The notes under the pieces: model-generated
What the model saw: the letters and a program-made list of their open reading frames with translations, nothing else
The model's database searches: none
What the model was told of the DNA's origin: nothing
Program-made: the position numbers and the translations under genes
Source: Dehalobacter sp. DCM
GTDB taxonomy: Bacteria > Bacillota > Desulfitobacteriia > Desulfitobacteriales > Syntrophobotulaceae
Reading direction: 5' to 3'
NCBI RefSeq assembly: GCF_024972775.1
Contig: NZ_CP092282.1
Location: 2,473,001 to 2,537,000 of the forward strand
DNA: 64,000 nucleotides
Part shown: positions 52,515 to 60,567 of the stretch, in pieces
Layout: every line of letters starts with the position of its first letter
Numbering within the stretch: position 1 is the stretch's first letter

Positions 52515-52994
52515 TTATTCCAATTCTTGTAACGCTTTTTCATAGTTTAAAACATACTGTTTTTTTCCTTTGTTAATAATCGTATGTCCCTCACGCTCCA
52601 ACAAATATTTATGATTATCTAATCCTCCCGGGTATTTTTCGTTTAATTCACCGTCTTTTTTAAGTGTCCGCCAATAAGGAGTCGGATTGCTATCGTCTCC
52701 GGCAGCTTTTCTTTCTTCTGAAGCATTGGCGACAATATTGATAAAAATACCGGCGGTCAACTGACAGGTAAAATCGGCCTGATGCTTTTTTGCTAAATAG
52801 GATCGGATAATTTCTGATGTCATTAATTTTCCGGGTTGGATTTTATTCATAATGTGATCATAGTCGAGCGGTGCAGCTATGAGCATATATCCACTGCCAA
52901 AACGTTTTGCCATCTTCTCATCATATCCGATAAATTCGATTCGCGGTAGATTTTTAACATTATGGAGCTTTTCATTATAGGTTTTCTTGGCCAT
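52515..52994 (-). CDS. MGMT-family (alkyltransferase-like) protein
   Basis: 159 residues. The central and C-terminal part resembles the DNA-binding domain of O6-alkylguanine-DNA alkyltransferase/Atl1: GKLMTSEIIRSYLAKKH near residue 67 (recognition helix), PTPYWRTLKKDGELN near 103 (equivalent to the PxHRV region) and LLEREGHTI near 131. The canonical PCHRV alkyl-acceptor Cys is not present, so it is an alkyltransferase-like protein that may flag alkylated bases rather than repair them. It is expressed alone, divergent from the DUF6323 gene. Confidence 0.8.
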   Translation of the reverse strand: MAKKTYNEKLHNVKNLPRIEFIGYDEKMAKRFGSGYMLIAAPLDYDHIMNKIQPGKLMTSEIIRSYLAKKHQADFTCQLTAGIFINIVANASEERKAAGDDSNPTPYWRTLKKDGELNEKYPGGLDNHKYLLEREGHTIINKGKKQYVLNYEKALQELE

Positions 52995-53260
52995 GATGGT
53001 TGTTCCCCCTCGTCGTGATTATATAGATTCATGCACAAATACCATTGACGTCAAAAGCAATCAATGGTATATTTAAGTTTAGACACATATTTATACTAAA
53101 TATAAACATCTTTCCAACTAATACTATATCACATTATTTTGCAAATGTCAACCCCGTTCTTTTAACTGCTCAAACTCATTTTCCAACGATGAAGATACAC
53201 TATCTTTAAGCAAGTATACCCTGTTTTATAGAGTGAAGCGATTATAAGGAAGGTATTGAA

Positions 53261-53779
53261 ATGAAGGAAATCATATTGTTCCCTCCTGCCACCATAAGTA
53301 AAGCCGCCTTGGAAGAAGTCATTCACTGCAATGAAATCACCCTGCGTTATGGATTGGAATTATCCTGTGAAGAAGCCCTTGATCTTATCGAAACACGCAG
53401 CCGATCGCTTCTTAGCTATGGGAGGATCGAATTTGCCGGTGGCGTGATCAATAAGATCATTCTGGCGTTCTGTAACTCACCTTACCTATCACATCATAAT
53501 TATGCTGAAACACTTAACGACCTGCTCGAGACTTTTTACTATTATAAAAACGAGACTTTGGATGAAATCAGTGACGATGAACTTATCACATTAATGAAAG
53601 ACTACTTTGATCACCAATGCCAGGGATCCATTGCGTTGCTGCAAAATCGCGAATTGGAATTACTAGCTCGTAATGTCCGTTACGGCGTGGCAGATTACAC
53701 CAAGGTAACAGATGGCAGCAAGAATGATTGGATGTCGTATTATTTTGATGAGTATTATCAGGAGGATAAAAATGACTGA
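53261..53779 (+). CDS. DUF6323 family protein
   Basis: 172 residues, acidic, mostly helical, with GLELSCEEALDLIETRSRSL near residue 32, GGVINKIILAF near 60 and an acidic C-terminus (SYYFDEYYQEDKND). I recognise the pairing with the following gene as the DUF6323/DUF6179 pair that recurs in Firmicutes; function unknown. GGAAGGT precedes the ATG. The last 8 bp overlap the next gene, indicating coupling. Confidence 0.75.
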   Translation: MKEIILFPPATISKAALEEVIHCNEITLRYGLELSCEEALDLIETRSRSLLSYGRIEFAGGVINKIILAFCNSPYLSHHNYAETLNDLLETFYYYKNETLDEISDDELITLMKDYFDHQCQGSIALLQNRELELLARNVRYGVADYTKVTDGSKNDWMSYYFDEYYQEDKND

Positions 53780-55157
53780 CCTGCAAAAACACTATACACT
53801 CTCTGGAGATAATTTGAATGAGGCTGCTTATCTTCAGTCGATTCTCGAAGAAGCCTATCGGCTAAAACGTCTCTCTGAAGCAGAATTATTGGACATACAG
53901 GGACAAAGTATCCGAATCTTAACTCAGCAGATGGAAAGATATACCCGGGGCGAAAGCAGTTCGGTAAAAATCGAAACAGCCCAGCAATTAATGGCATCTG
54001 TTTTATATACCGTTGATTTTTATTTAAAAACATTGCCGGATCCTGATCTTTGCCTGAAGACCCTTCTGAGTCGGCCTTTACAGGGTATTTTTCTTGAAGG
54101 CAATGCATTGATTCGGTCCCAAGTGGTTCATACCCATGAATTATTTGACGCAATGAAGAAGACGCGTCTCAACACACTTAACTGTGCGTATAACAATACG
54201 CTGGATGTCGCGCTTCCCTGCTTTTTCTCATCCTACGATCCGGAGTTTGCAGCACATGAAATTCCTGCCTTAATTGATTATCCCATATCCTATGATGATC
54301 CGAAAAAAACAGGTATTGAATATATTCTGGATTACATCCTAACCTTAACGCATGAAAATCTTTTCTGCCAGTGTTTTTCTGCAGAGGATATTCATGGGTT
54401 ACTCTATGGCTACGCTGTTGATTATCCGGATCTGCTTATTAATATCTTTGAACAGGTGCTTATCAATGCGTTGGGAGTAGTTATGCTCAATAATCCGACT
54501 GGAGATCTTCGTATCACCGCAACCGATCGAATAACCCTAAAAAACAAATTCTACGGTTTACCCAAGGAAAAGCTGTTGGATGCTTTAAAAGAAGCCAGTG
54601 CTCAGCTTTGCAGAGGTTTAAAAATCGTTGAGATGGAATCTGGCCAGGAAGTCCACCGCTATATTGACCGAGTTCTGCCTCAGATAGCTATTCGCATGGA
54701 AGACGCGCTCAAACTGGACCACCTGGACACCTTTTTTGTTGACTTGCAGTATGAAAATAAAGAGCGTTGGCTAACTTTTGTCGATGGTACACGTCTGCCC
54801 AACAGGAATTTCCGCATTCTAATTGAAAAAATTAGAAATTGCGGCTCGTTGGCTGATAAACTGAGTCTTATCAAAAAGTCTATTCATAGTATCCGAGATC
54901 TTGTTGATATTCTTGAAAGCGGTTACTTGCTTGACAATGAATATATTGACGTTTTTCAATCGCTTGGCGACACTGAGCTTGCCGTGTTAATCAAGAAACT
55001 ACCAATAAAGGATCCTGCCCTGTTGTGGGAACCTTCCGGAATTCGAACCGACGAGTTACGGGAATGGCAATGTTCCCTTTATGATTTTTGCCTCAAGCTC
55101 CCTGCTGCAAAATCGGATACTATCATTCAATTAGCTCAGAATTTAGTGTTAAGGTGA
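53772..55157 (+). CDS. DUF6179 family protein
   Basis: 461 residues, helical, without membrane helices or known catalytic motifs. It starts at the ATG at 53772 (GGAGG 6 bases upstream, inside the end of the previous gene); a frame from 53712 would overlap it by 68 bp with no site. Recognisable blocks are YGYAVDYPDLLINIFEQVL near 217, EVHRYIDRVLPQIAIRM near 296 and FRILIEKIRNC near 353. It travels with DUF6323. No function is established; the pair may form a complex. Confidence 0.75.
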   Translation: MTDLQKHYTLSGDNLNEAAYLQSILEEAYRLKRLSEAELLDIQGQSIRILTQQMERYTRGESSSVKIETAQQLMASVLYTVDFYLKTLPDPDLCLKTLLSRPLQGIFLEGNALIRSQVVHTHELFDAMKKTRLNTLNCAYNNTLDVALPCFFSSYDPEFAAHEIPALIDYPISYDDPKKTGIEYILDYILTLTHENLFCQCFSAEDIHGLLYGYAVDYPDLLINIFEQVLINALGVVMLNNPTGDLRITATDRITLKNKFYGLPKEKLLDALKEASAQLCRGLKIVEMESGQEVHRYIDRVLPQIAIRMEDALKLDHLDTFFVDLQYENKERWLTFVDGTRLPNRNFRILIEKIRNCGSLADKLSLIKKSIHSIRDLVDILESGYLLDNEYIDVFQSLGDTELAVLIKKLPIKDPALLWEPSGIRTDELREWQCSLYDFCLKLPAAKSDTIIQLAQNLVLR

Positions 55158-55273
55158 CATTTAAGTCTCAAAAAAGGAATAGAAGCGCAATTTGATATTT
55201 TGCAGCATGAACCCGAGTTTTAGTTGTATAATTGTAGTATTCAAATAATAGTTTAAAAATGAGGGAATGAACT

Positions 55274-55564
55274 ATGTGTTGGTCGTGTAATGCCTATTGC
55301 GGTAATTGTAAGCCACCAAAGGAAAAACCGCGTATGTGTACGCAATGTAAAGCTGTCAATTTTGATTTAGAGGCAACACAGTGTAGAAAATGCGGTACTG
55401 AGCTTCCCCCGAGAATTCTGCCTAAGACGGTTTTTTGCCTTTATTGCGGACTCATGTGTGCTAACCCCTGCAAAAAAGCAGAGAAAGCCCCCTTGGATGG
55501 CGTTTGTGTACCCTGTAAATTAAGAACACCTCCCAAGGATGAAGCCTCTGAAAATAATCAATAA
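55274..55564 (+). CDS. Small cysteine-rich multi-zinc-ribbon protein
   Basis: 96 residues with 14 cysteines in CxxC-type pairs: CWSC and CGNC (residues 2-12), CTQC/CRKC (22-40), CLYC/CANPC (55-66) and CVPC (78-81). At least three zinc-binding knuckles are likely. The middle pair (CTQCKAVNFDLEATQCRKCG) is a classic zinc ribbon. It lies 116 bp downstream of the DUF6179 gene with GAGGG before the ATG and may belong with that pair. I do not recognise the family. Confidence 0.72.
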   Translation: MCWSCNAYCGNCKPPKEKPRMCTQCKAVNFDLEATQCRKCGTELPPRILPKTVFCLYCGLMCANPCKKAEKAPLDGVCVPCKLRTPPKDEASENNQ

Positions 55565-55570
55565 AAAATA

Positions 55571-55600
55571 AAGTCACTTATATTTTCTGATATACTAATA
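55571..55600. repeat. Dispersed repeat core, partial copy
   Basis: AAGTCACTTATATTTTCTGATATACT matches the end of copy B near 34087-34116 with few differences. It follows the stop of the zinc-ribbon gene by 7 bp. Confidence 0.55.
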
Positions 55601-55630
55601 GAAAGACAGAGCCCCAAAGCTCTGTCTTTC
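55601..55630 (+). terminator. Terminator of the zinc-ribbon gene
   Basis: Stem GAAAGACAGAGC/GCTCTGTCTTTC with a CCCAAA loop, 37 bp after the stop. Confidence 0.8.
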
Positions 55631-56152
55631 CTCATAAATCACTATTTTTATGTATCGCGGCATAGAAAAGAGCACGCAATGATCTACCTTGCACCACCAT
55701 AGATCGTTTATTACCTAACTATAATCTTTCGACTATAACCAAGCAGGTCGCCACCTATGATAATGGTTTGTTCAACCATGCAAGATATCTTAACAGCTAC
55801 CTGCAACCTCACGGCTGTAAATAACCATCAAGGTTATACCATTTTGTAAATCCATACAAAGGGATATAAACTATGCGACACCCAGCATGATCTTAGCTCG
55901 ACCTTTAACGATAGGTTGGAACCCTATAACAATCAGTCCAGCCGACTGCCATAAAGCTTTTCCCAACCGTTAAAAATCTTCCCTCCGACTGCATACAAGC
56001 CTTTTGACCTGTATACAATCTTTGGCCGACCCGGCTATACCTCCGAAAGAAGCACAACCGAATCTTGACTCAACCATTACGTACCCTTTACGTTCTTATT
56101 ATTTGTATCTTAGCTAATAATATTCAGGCAATAAATACCTGATCAGTGCCGA
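55631..56152. other. Gene-free 520 bp with imperfect repeats and possible RNA structure
   Basis: No coding gene is supported; only short frames (under 35 codons) occur. The reverse strand is G-rich relative to C and contains several related short segments (GATTGTATACAGG, GATTGTTATAGGG, GATTATAGTTAGG) spaced roughly 100-200 bp apart, each near pairable arms such as GTATA/TATAC around GGCCG/CGGCT (near 56011-56040). This could be a structured RNA or decayed repeats. It lies downstream of the reverse-strand TFIIB-type zinc-finger gene. Confidence 0.35.
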
Positions 56153-56455
56153 TCAGTCGTCGCCAAATTCGAATAATTCGCTGAGAAACGACTTCTTTTT
56201 ATGCTTGGGATAACCGCCGTAATAACTATTATGGTGGACATCACGATGATCATACTGCTTATCATACGGTTTATCGTTATAGGCGGGCTGTTTAAAATTT
56301 GGTTCGTGGAAACTGTCGTCTGTTTTTGATCTTTCAATAATCTTATCCAGCTCACCGCGATCCAGCCAAATACCGCGACACTGTGGACAGTAATCGATTT
56401 CAATTCCCTGTCTCTCTGTCATTTGCAGATTGACATGACAAATTGGGCAATCCAT
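56153..56455 (-). CDS. TFIIB-type zinc-finger protein
   Basis: 100 residues. The N-terminal 43 are the zf-TFIIB module: MDCPICHVNL near residue 2, CPQCRGIWLDRGELDKI near 23. The rest is polar, rich in His, Tyr and Lys (DKQYDHRDVHHNSYYGGY), with a C-terminal FLSELFEFGDD segment. Function is unknown; similar small proteins occur singly in many bacteria. GGAGGTG precedes the ATG. Confidence 0.85.
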   Translation of the reverse strand: MDCPICHVNLQMTERQGIEIDYCPQCRGIWLDRGELDKIIERSKTDDSFHEPNFKQPAYNDKPYDKQYDHRDVHHNSYYGGYPKHKKKSFLSELFEFGDD

Positions 56456-56573
56456 GTGAACACCTCCAAAAACTTATAGAAGATAATCGATATTATTCTT
56501 CGCTCGTATTGAGTCTGATTATAATATCGTCTCCTGAGAGTTTATTGAAAATCGCGTAAAGTCTCTATTACAT

Positions 56574-58487
56574 TTATTCGATGATTTGTATTGTACCCGG
56601 CGCTTCCACAATGTATCCGCCAATCTGTTCCAGTCGTGAGAAAAATTCATTTGATTTTAAAATGTTCAAAAAGGCTTGAACATTTTCCGATTCCATGGTG
56701 CGAGCCGGCATGATGAAATCATACTGTTCTTGACACACTGGAATAAAATCAAGACCGTAGATCCTGGCAGCCGAATAAATACCCATCCCGGCATCCGCAC
56801 TTCCTGATGCGACTAAAGCAGCTACGGACATATGCGTGTATTCTTCCCGGTCATAGCCGTAAATATCTTTAAATGAAAGATGGTTCAGCTTGAGAAGGTA
56901 GTCCAACAGAATGCGTGTTCCGGAGCCTTTTTGGCGATTAACATAGCGGATACCTTCCCTGGTCAGGTCTTCAAGGCCGTTGATCATTTTGGGATTGCCT
57001 TGGGCGATCATCAGCCCCTGAACTCTTTTTACACAGCTGATCAGACTTATTTTTTCTTCGCCAAGGTATTTCTTTATATAGCTCAGGTTGTAACCGCCGG
57101 TTTCCTCATCGAGTAGATGGATAGCTGCAAGATGCGCTTCGCCCCGCTTAATGGCCATGATACCGCCCATACTGCCGACATGAGCCGAGGATATATAACG
57201 ACCTCTGGAATGCTTGTTCATCAAATCACTGGCGACATCGATCAAGGGATCATGGCTGCCGATGATAACCAAGGTACGATTAATATCACGTTCTTGTTTT
57301 AGCAGCTCGACGACCACTTCTTGGCCAGCTTCATAACCCTCACAATTTAAAGGAATCTCCAGGATCGCATCGGCTTTGACCAATGACGTTACAACACCGG
57401 CACCCCGGTTAAGCGCTGTGGCAATCAATTTTCCATCGACATTGCCAAGTTTCATTCTGACAAATTCCTGATACTTTAAAGAAGATACGACTTTTTTGGA
57501 TAGGATCGCCTTCGTTTGCACATTATCCCGAAGTCCGGAATGCAGAAGTATTTCCAATAATCGTTTAACAAATTTCTCCATAACAATCATACCGGAAACC
57601 GGATATCCCGGTACGCCGATGACCGGACGTTCATTGACGACACCGAGTATTGCCGGTTTACCCGGTTTAATCGCGATACCATGAATAATCACTGAACCCA
57701 TCTCACGGATAACCTGCGTAGAAAAATCCTCTCGTCCGGCCGATGAACCGGCATTAAGAATAACGAGGTCACATTCGTCAGCCGCCTTTTTTACAGCGCT
57801 CTTAATCAAATCAAATTTGTCCGGAACGATGTCGTATACTTTGGGGACAGCTCCCCATTGCTGCAGCATGGCCGAAAATATGGATGAATTAAATTCAATG
57901 ATCTCCCCACTTTTCGGATTGCTAATCGGGCTGACGATTTCATCGCCGGTCGGAATCAACCCGACAACTGGTTTTTTCCATACCTTAACCTTCATAACGC
58001 CGCCGGCGAGCATGGCACCGATAGCTGCAGGCTCAATTCGGATATTTGACGGAATAATCATTTCCGAAGCACAAATATCCTCCCCGATTTGGCGAATATT
58101 TTGCCACGGAGAAGCTGCGCTTAAAAGCTGCGCCTGGCCGTTGCCAAGCTGGATAACCTCTTCAACCATCACCACCGCATCGTATGGATCCGGAATAGGG
58201 TCTCCGGTATCGACGACCTGGTAATCGATCCCTTCCGTCAGTATGACAGGGGTGGTATCCGTGGCCCCAAACGTACTTTTAGCTAACAGGGCGATGCCAT
58301 CCATCGCACTGGCATTATAATGCGGAGATGATATATTGGCATAAACAGCTTCTGACGTGATACGACCAAAACTGTCCTTTACAGCGATTTCTTCGGTTTC
58401 TTGATTTTTATTTAATGACGCAATAACTTCGAGGTAACGTTGGAGTGCTTCATTCAATTCCATATTATTCAAATATTCATAGCTCAT
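56574..58487 (-). CDS. MoeA fused to a periplasmic-binding-protein-like domain
   Basis: 637 residues. Residues 1-400 are MoeA, which inserts molybdate into adenylylated molybdopterin: SPHYNASAMDGIAL near 57, IPTGDEIV near 185, NAGSSAGREDFS near 242, GIAIKPGKPAI near 268 and GVPGYPVSG near 287. Residues 415-637 resemble the PBP-like molybdate-binding domains fused to MoeA in some Firmicutes and archaea (RTLVIIGSHDPLIDV; RQKGSGTRILLDYLL near 525). The start is uncertain: the ATG at 58487 follows GGGGGA, while the frame stays open to 58514. It lies directly downstream of a second MoeA gene, so the two are an operon. Confidence 0.88.
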   Translation of the reverse strand: MSYEYLNNMELNEALQRYLEVIASLNKNQETEEIAVKDSFGRITSEAVYANISSPHYNASAMDGIALLAKSTFGATDTTPVILTEGIDYQVVDTGDPIPDPYDAVVMVEEVIQLGNGQAQLLSAASPWQNIRQIGEDICASEMIIPSNIRIEPAAIGAMLAGGVMKVKVWKKPVVGLIPTGDEIVSPISNPKSGEIIEFNSSIFSAMLQQWGAVPKVYDIVPDKFDLIKSAVKKAADECDLVILNAGSSAGREDFSTQVIREMGSVIIHGIAIKPGKPAILGVVNERPVIGVPGYPVSGMIVMEKFVKRLLEILLHSGLRDNVQTKAILSKKVVSSLKYQEFVRMKLGNVDGKLIATALNRGAGVVTSLVKADAILEIPLNCEGYEAGQEVVVELLKQERDINRTLVIIGSHDPLIDVASDLMNKHSRGRYISSAHVGSMGGIMAIKRGEAHLAAIHLLDEETGGYNLSYIKKYLGEEKISLISCVKRVQGLMIAQGNPKMINGLEDLTREGIRYVNRQKGSGTRILLDYLLKLNHLSFKDIYGYDREEYTHMSVAALVASGSADAGMGIYSAARIYGLDFIPVCQEQYDFIMPARTMESENVQAFLNILKSNEFFSRLEQIGGYIVEAPGTIQIIE

Positions 58488-58542
58488 ATAACGACCCGTT
58501 CCCCCTCTGCTCATCCTTATGGTTTCCGCTATTTGCTAGTAC

Positions 58543-59766
58543 TTAAGAAAGAATAACATCCACCTGGATGCCTTTATCCAACCCTTCACAGCCCCTGCCA
58601 ATATGCACGTAACCGTCGGCTGCTGTGAGCATGGTTATCAGTCCCGATTTTCCGAAGACCGGATAAGCAACGTATTTGCCGTCAATTTCTTCTAGCTTTA
58701 CAGGAAGATATTCTTCTCTGCCGTTATTTGATGGATAATTTCTAGCCATTTCAACTCTTACAACGGTTTTCGGTATATTATTCATGCATGTAAGCACCTT
58801 TAGGAGATGATGAACAAAAATATTAAATATGGTATAAGCCGAAGCAGGATGTCCGGGCAAACCAAAGATGGCTTTACCGTTAATTTTACCCAAAATAGTC
58901 GGTTTCCCCGGCTTCACGGCGATGCCATGGACAAGTATTCCTGGCGCTCCGAGCGCGTTAATAACCTTATAGGATTGATCCCGAGTACCGACTGAACTGC
59001 CGCCGGAAATCAAAATAACGTCCGATTGGTGCAGCGCCTTCTCCACGGTCGCTTTGATATCATCGTAATTATCCTTGACGATCCCATATAGCGTTGGTAC
59101 CGCTCCAAACTTAAGCAGTCCGGCATAGAGCGCATATGAATTCGTATCACGCATCTGTGATCCCTGAGGTTTTTCTGAAATAGCTATAATTTCGTCACCG
59201 GTGGAGATGACACCGACGCGGACTTTTTGTTTCACTGAAATGGTTTCATAGCCCATGGCTGCCATAGCACCAATATCTTGTGGTCGAAGGACTGTTCCTG
59301 CTTTGATGACCGTATCGCCTATTTTTACGTCATCCCCTTTAAAAATGACGTTATTGCCAGGAGCTGACGATTTGTTGATGTAGATAAAACCATCCTGATA
59401 GTCTTCCGTGTATTCAATCATGATCACGGAATCGGCATTGGCTGGAAGCTCGCCTCCCGTGGGAACATAAACAGCTTGTCCGGGTTGAAGAATGACCGTG
59501 GGCTTTTCTCCCATCCGAATTTCACCTGCTAACTGGAGCTGAGCAGGCAGAGATTCCGATGCACCAAAAGTATCTGAGGATATGACCGCATAACCATCAA
59601 CAGAAGACCGGTTAAAACCCGGAATTTCTTCATGGGCTAAGACGTCGGCACAAAGTATTCTCCCCAGGGCATCGGTGAGTGCAACTGTTTCATTCTCCAA
59701 AGGATAACCGATGAAATTGTTGTTAATGATTTGGATCACGTCATTGACACTCTTTACATCAAACAT
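58543..59766 (-). CDS. moeA: Molybdopterin molybdenumtransferase MoeA
   Basis: 407 residues, standard MoeA length. Motifs: IPGFNRSSVDGYAV near 47, PVGxxxx-equivalent GDDVKIGDTVIKAGTVL near 142, VISTGDEII near 185, SGGSSVGTRDQ near 253, GIAVKPGKPTILGK near 276 and FGLPGHPASA near 297. The enzyme ligates molybdate to the dithiolene of molybdopterin in the cytoplasm, giving the cofactor needed by the oxidoreductase at 24231. It begins 11 bp after the stop of a nitroreductase-like gene upstream, with GGAAAG before the ATG. Confidence 0.92.
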   Translation of the reverse strand: MFDVKSVNDVIQIINNNFIGYPLENETVALTDALGRILCADVLAHEEIPGFNRSSVDGYAVISSDTFGASESLPAQLQLAGEIRMGEKPTVILQPGQAVYVPTGGELPANADSVIMIEYTEDYQDGFIYINKSSAPGNNVIFKGDDVKIGDTVIKAGTVLRPQDIGAMAAMGYETISVKQKVRVGVISTGDEIIAISEKPQGSQMRDTNSYALYAGLLKFGAVPTLYGIVKDNYDDIKATVEKALHQSDVILISGGSSVGTRDQSYKVINALGAPGILVHGIAVKPGKPTILGKINGKAIFGLPGHPASAYTIFNIFVHHLLKVLTCMNNIPKTVVRVEMARNYPSNNGREEYLPVKLEEIDGKYVAYPVFGKSGLITMLTAADGYVHIGRGCEGLDKGIQVDVILS

Positions 59767-59777
59767 ATCTTTCCCTC

Positions 59778-60338
59778 TTAAACCTCGTCTGTTCTCAAGT
59801 CTTTCTGTATTACACCGTATTCATTCCAAAATACGCGATTATAAGTAAGCTCCTTCTCTGTCTTGCCAATTTTTTGTTCAGCAGGGTAGCCAATGCCGAT
59901 CATGCATTCCACTTTCATGTTCTTAGGAATTTTTAATAGACTGCTCACGTAGTCTTCGGTCGTTATGCTCTCGTTATGGCTGCGGTTTCTTACCTGGACC
60001 CAACATGAACCCAGACCCAGTGATTCGGCTGTCAGCTGAATGAATGTCGCGGCAATCGCGGCGTCTTCTGTCCAGGTATCACTCAGGCAGCTGTCTCCCA
60101 AAATGACAATAACCAGTGGGGCGCCATTCAGGAAAGATGAGCCATGTTCACGGGCTTGGGCTAATTTATTCAAAAGTCCGGAATCATTAACGACGATAAA
60201 TCGCTGCGGATCAATCCCTCTGCCAGACGGTGCTAATAACGCAGCCGTCATTAGCTTTTGAATTTTCTCTATTTCAACCGGTACCTGCTGATATTTACGG
60301 ATACTTCTGCGTTGATATAAGATCTCTTCTATCGCCAT
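59778..60338 (-). CDS. Nitroreductase-family FMN protein
   Basis: 186 residues from the ATG at 60338, with GGAGGAG upstream (a longer frame to 60377 lacks a site). Typical nitroreductase blocks: RRSIRKYQQVPVE near residue 10, LLAPSGRG near 37, WTEDAAIAATFIQLTAESLGLGSCWVQ near 97 and CMIGIGYPAE near 148. These enzymes reduce nitro groups, quinones or flavins with NAD(P)H. It is the first gene of an apparent operon with the two MoeA genes, which is unusual and may only reflect co-transcription. Confidence 0.88.
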   Translation of the reverse strand: MAIEEILYQRRSIRKYQQVPVEIEKIQKLMTAALLAPSGRGIDPQRFIVVNDSGLLNKLAQAREHGSSFLNGAPLVIVILGDSCLSDTWTEDAAIAATFIQLTAESLGLGSCWVQVRNRSHNESITTEDYVSSLLKIPKNMKVECMIGIGYPAEQKIGKTEKELTYNRVFWNEYGVIQKDLRTDEV

Positions 60339-60567
60339 TTTTTCACTCCTCCAGAAAGTCACTGCTTTAAACCCCATCCGTACACATCGTGATAGTCACT
60401 CTTTTATAATTGCACCATATTTACTCTCACTAATAGGCTAGCATAATATACTGAAAACAACAACCGAAACAACATAAACTATAGCATTGTCGCTTAAAAA
60501 CAGCCTTAACAATGCCTAAACAATCTATTCTAGTGTGCAAAGACGATGAGCTAAATTGGACGAGACA

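Noticed and set aside
53039-53070. Hairpin ATACCATTGA/TCAATGGTAT in the divergent region before the MGMT-like gene
   Set aside because: The inverted repeat is real but no T-run follows and no second copy was found, so I cannot assign it as terminator or operator.
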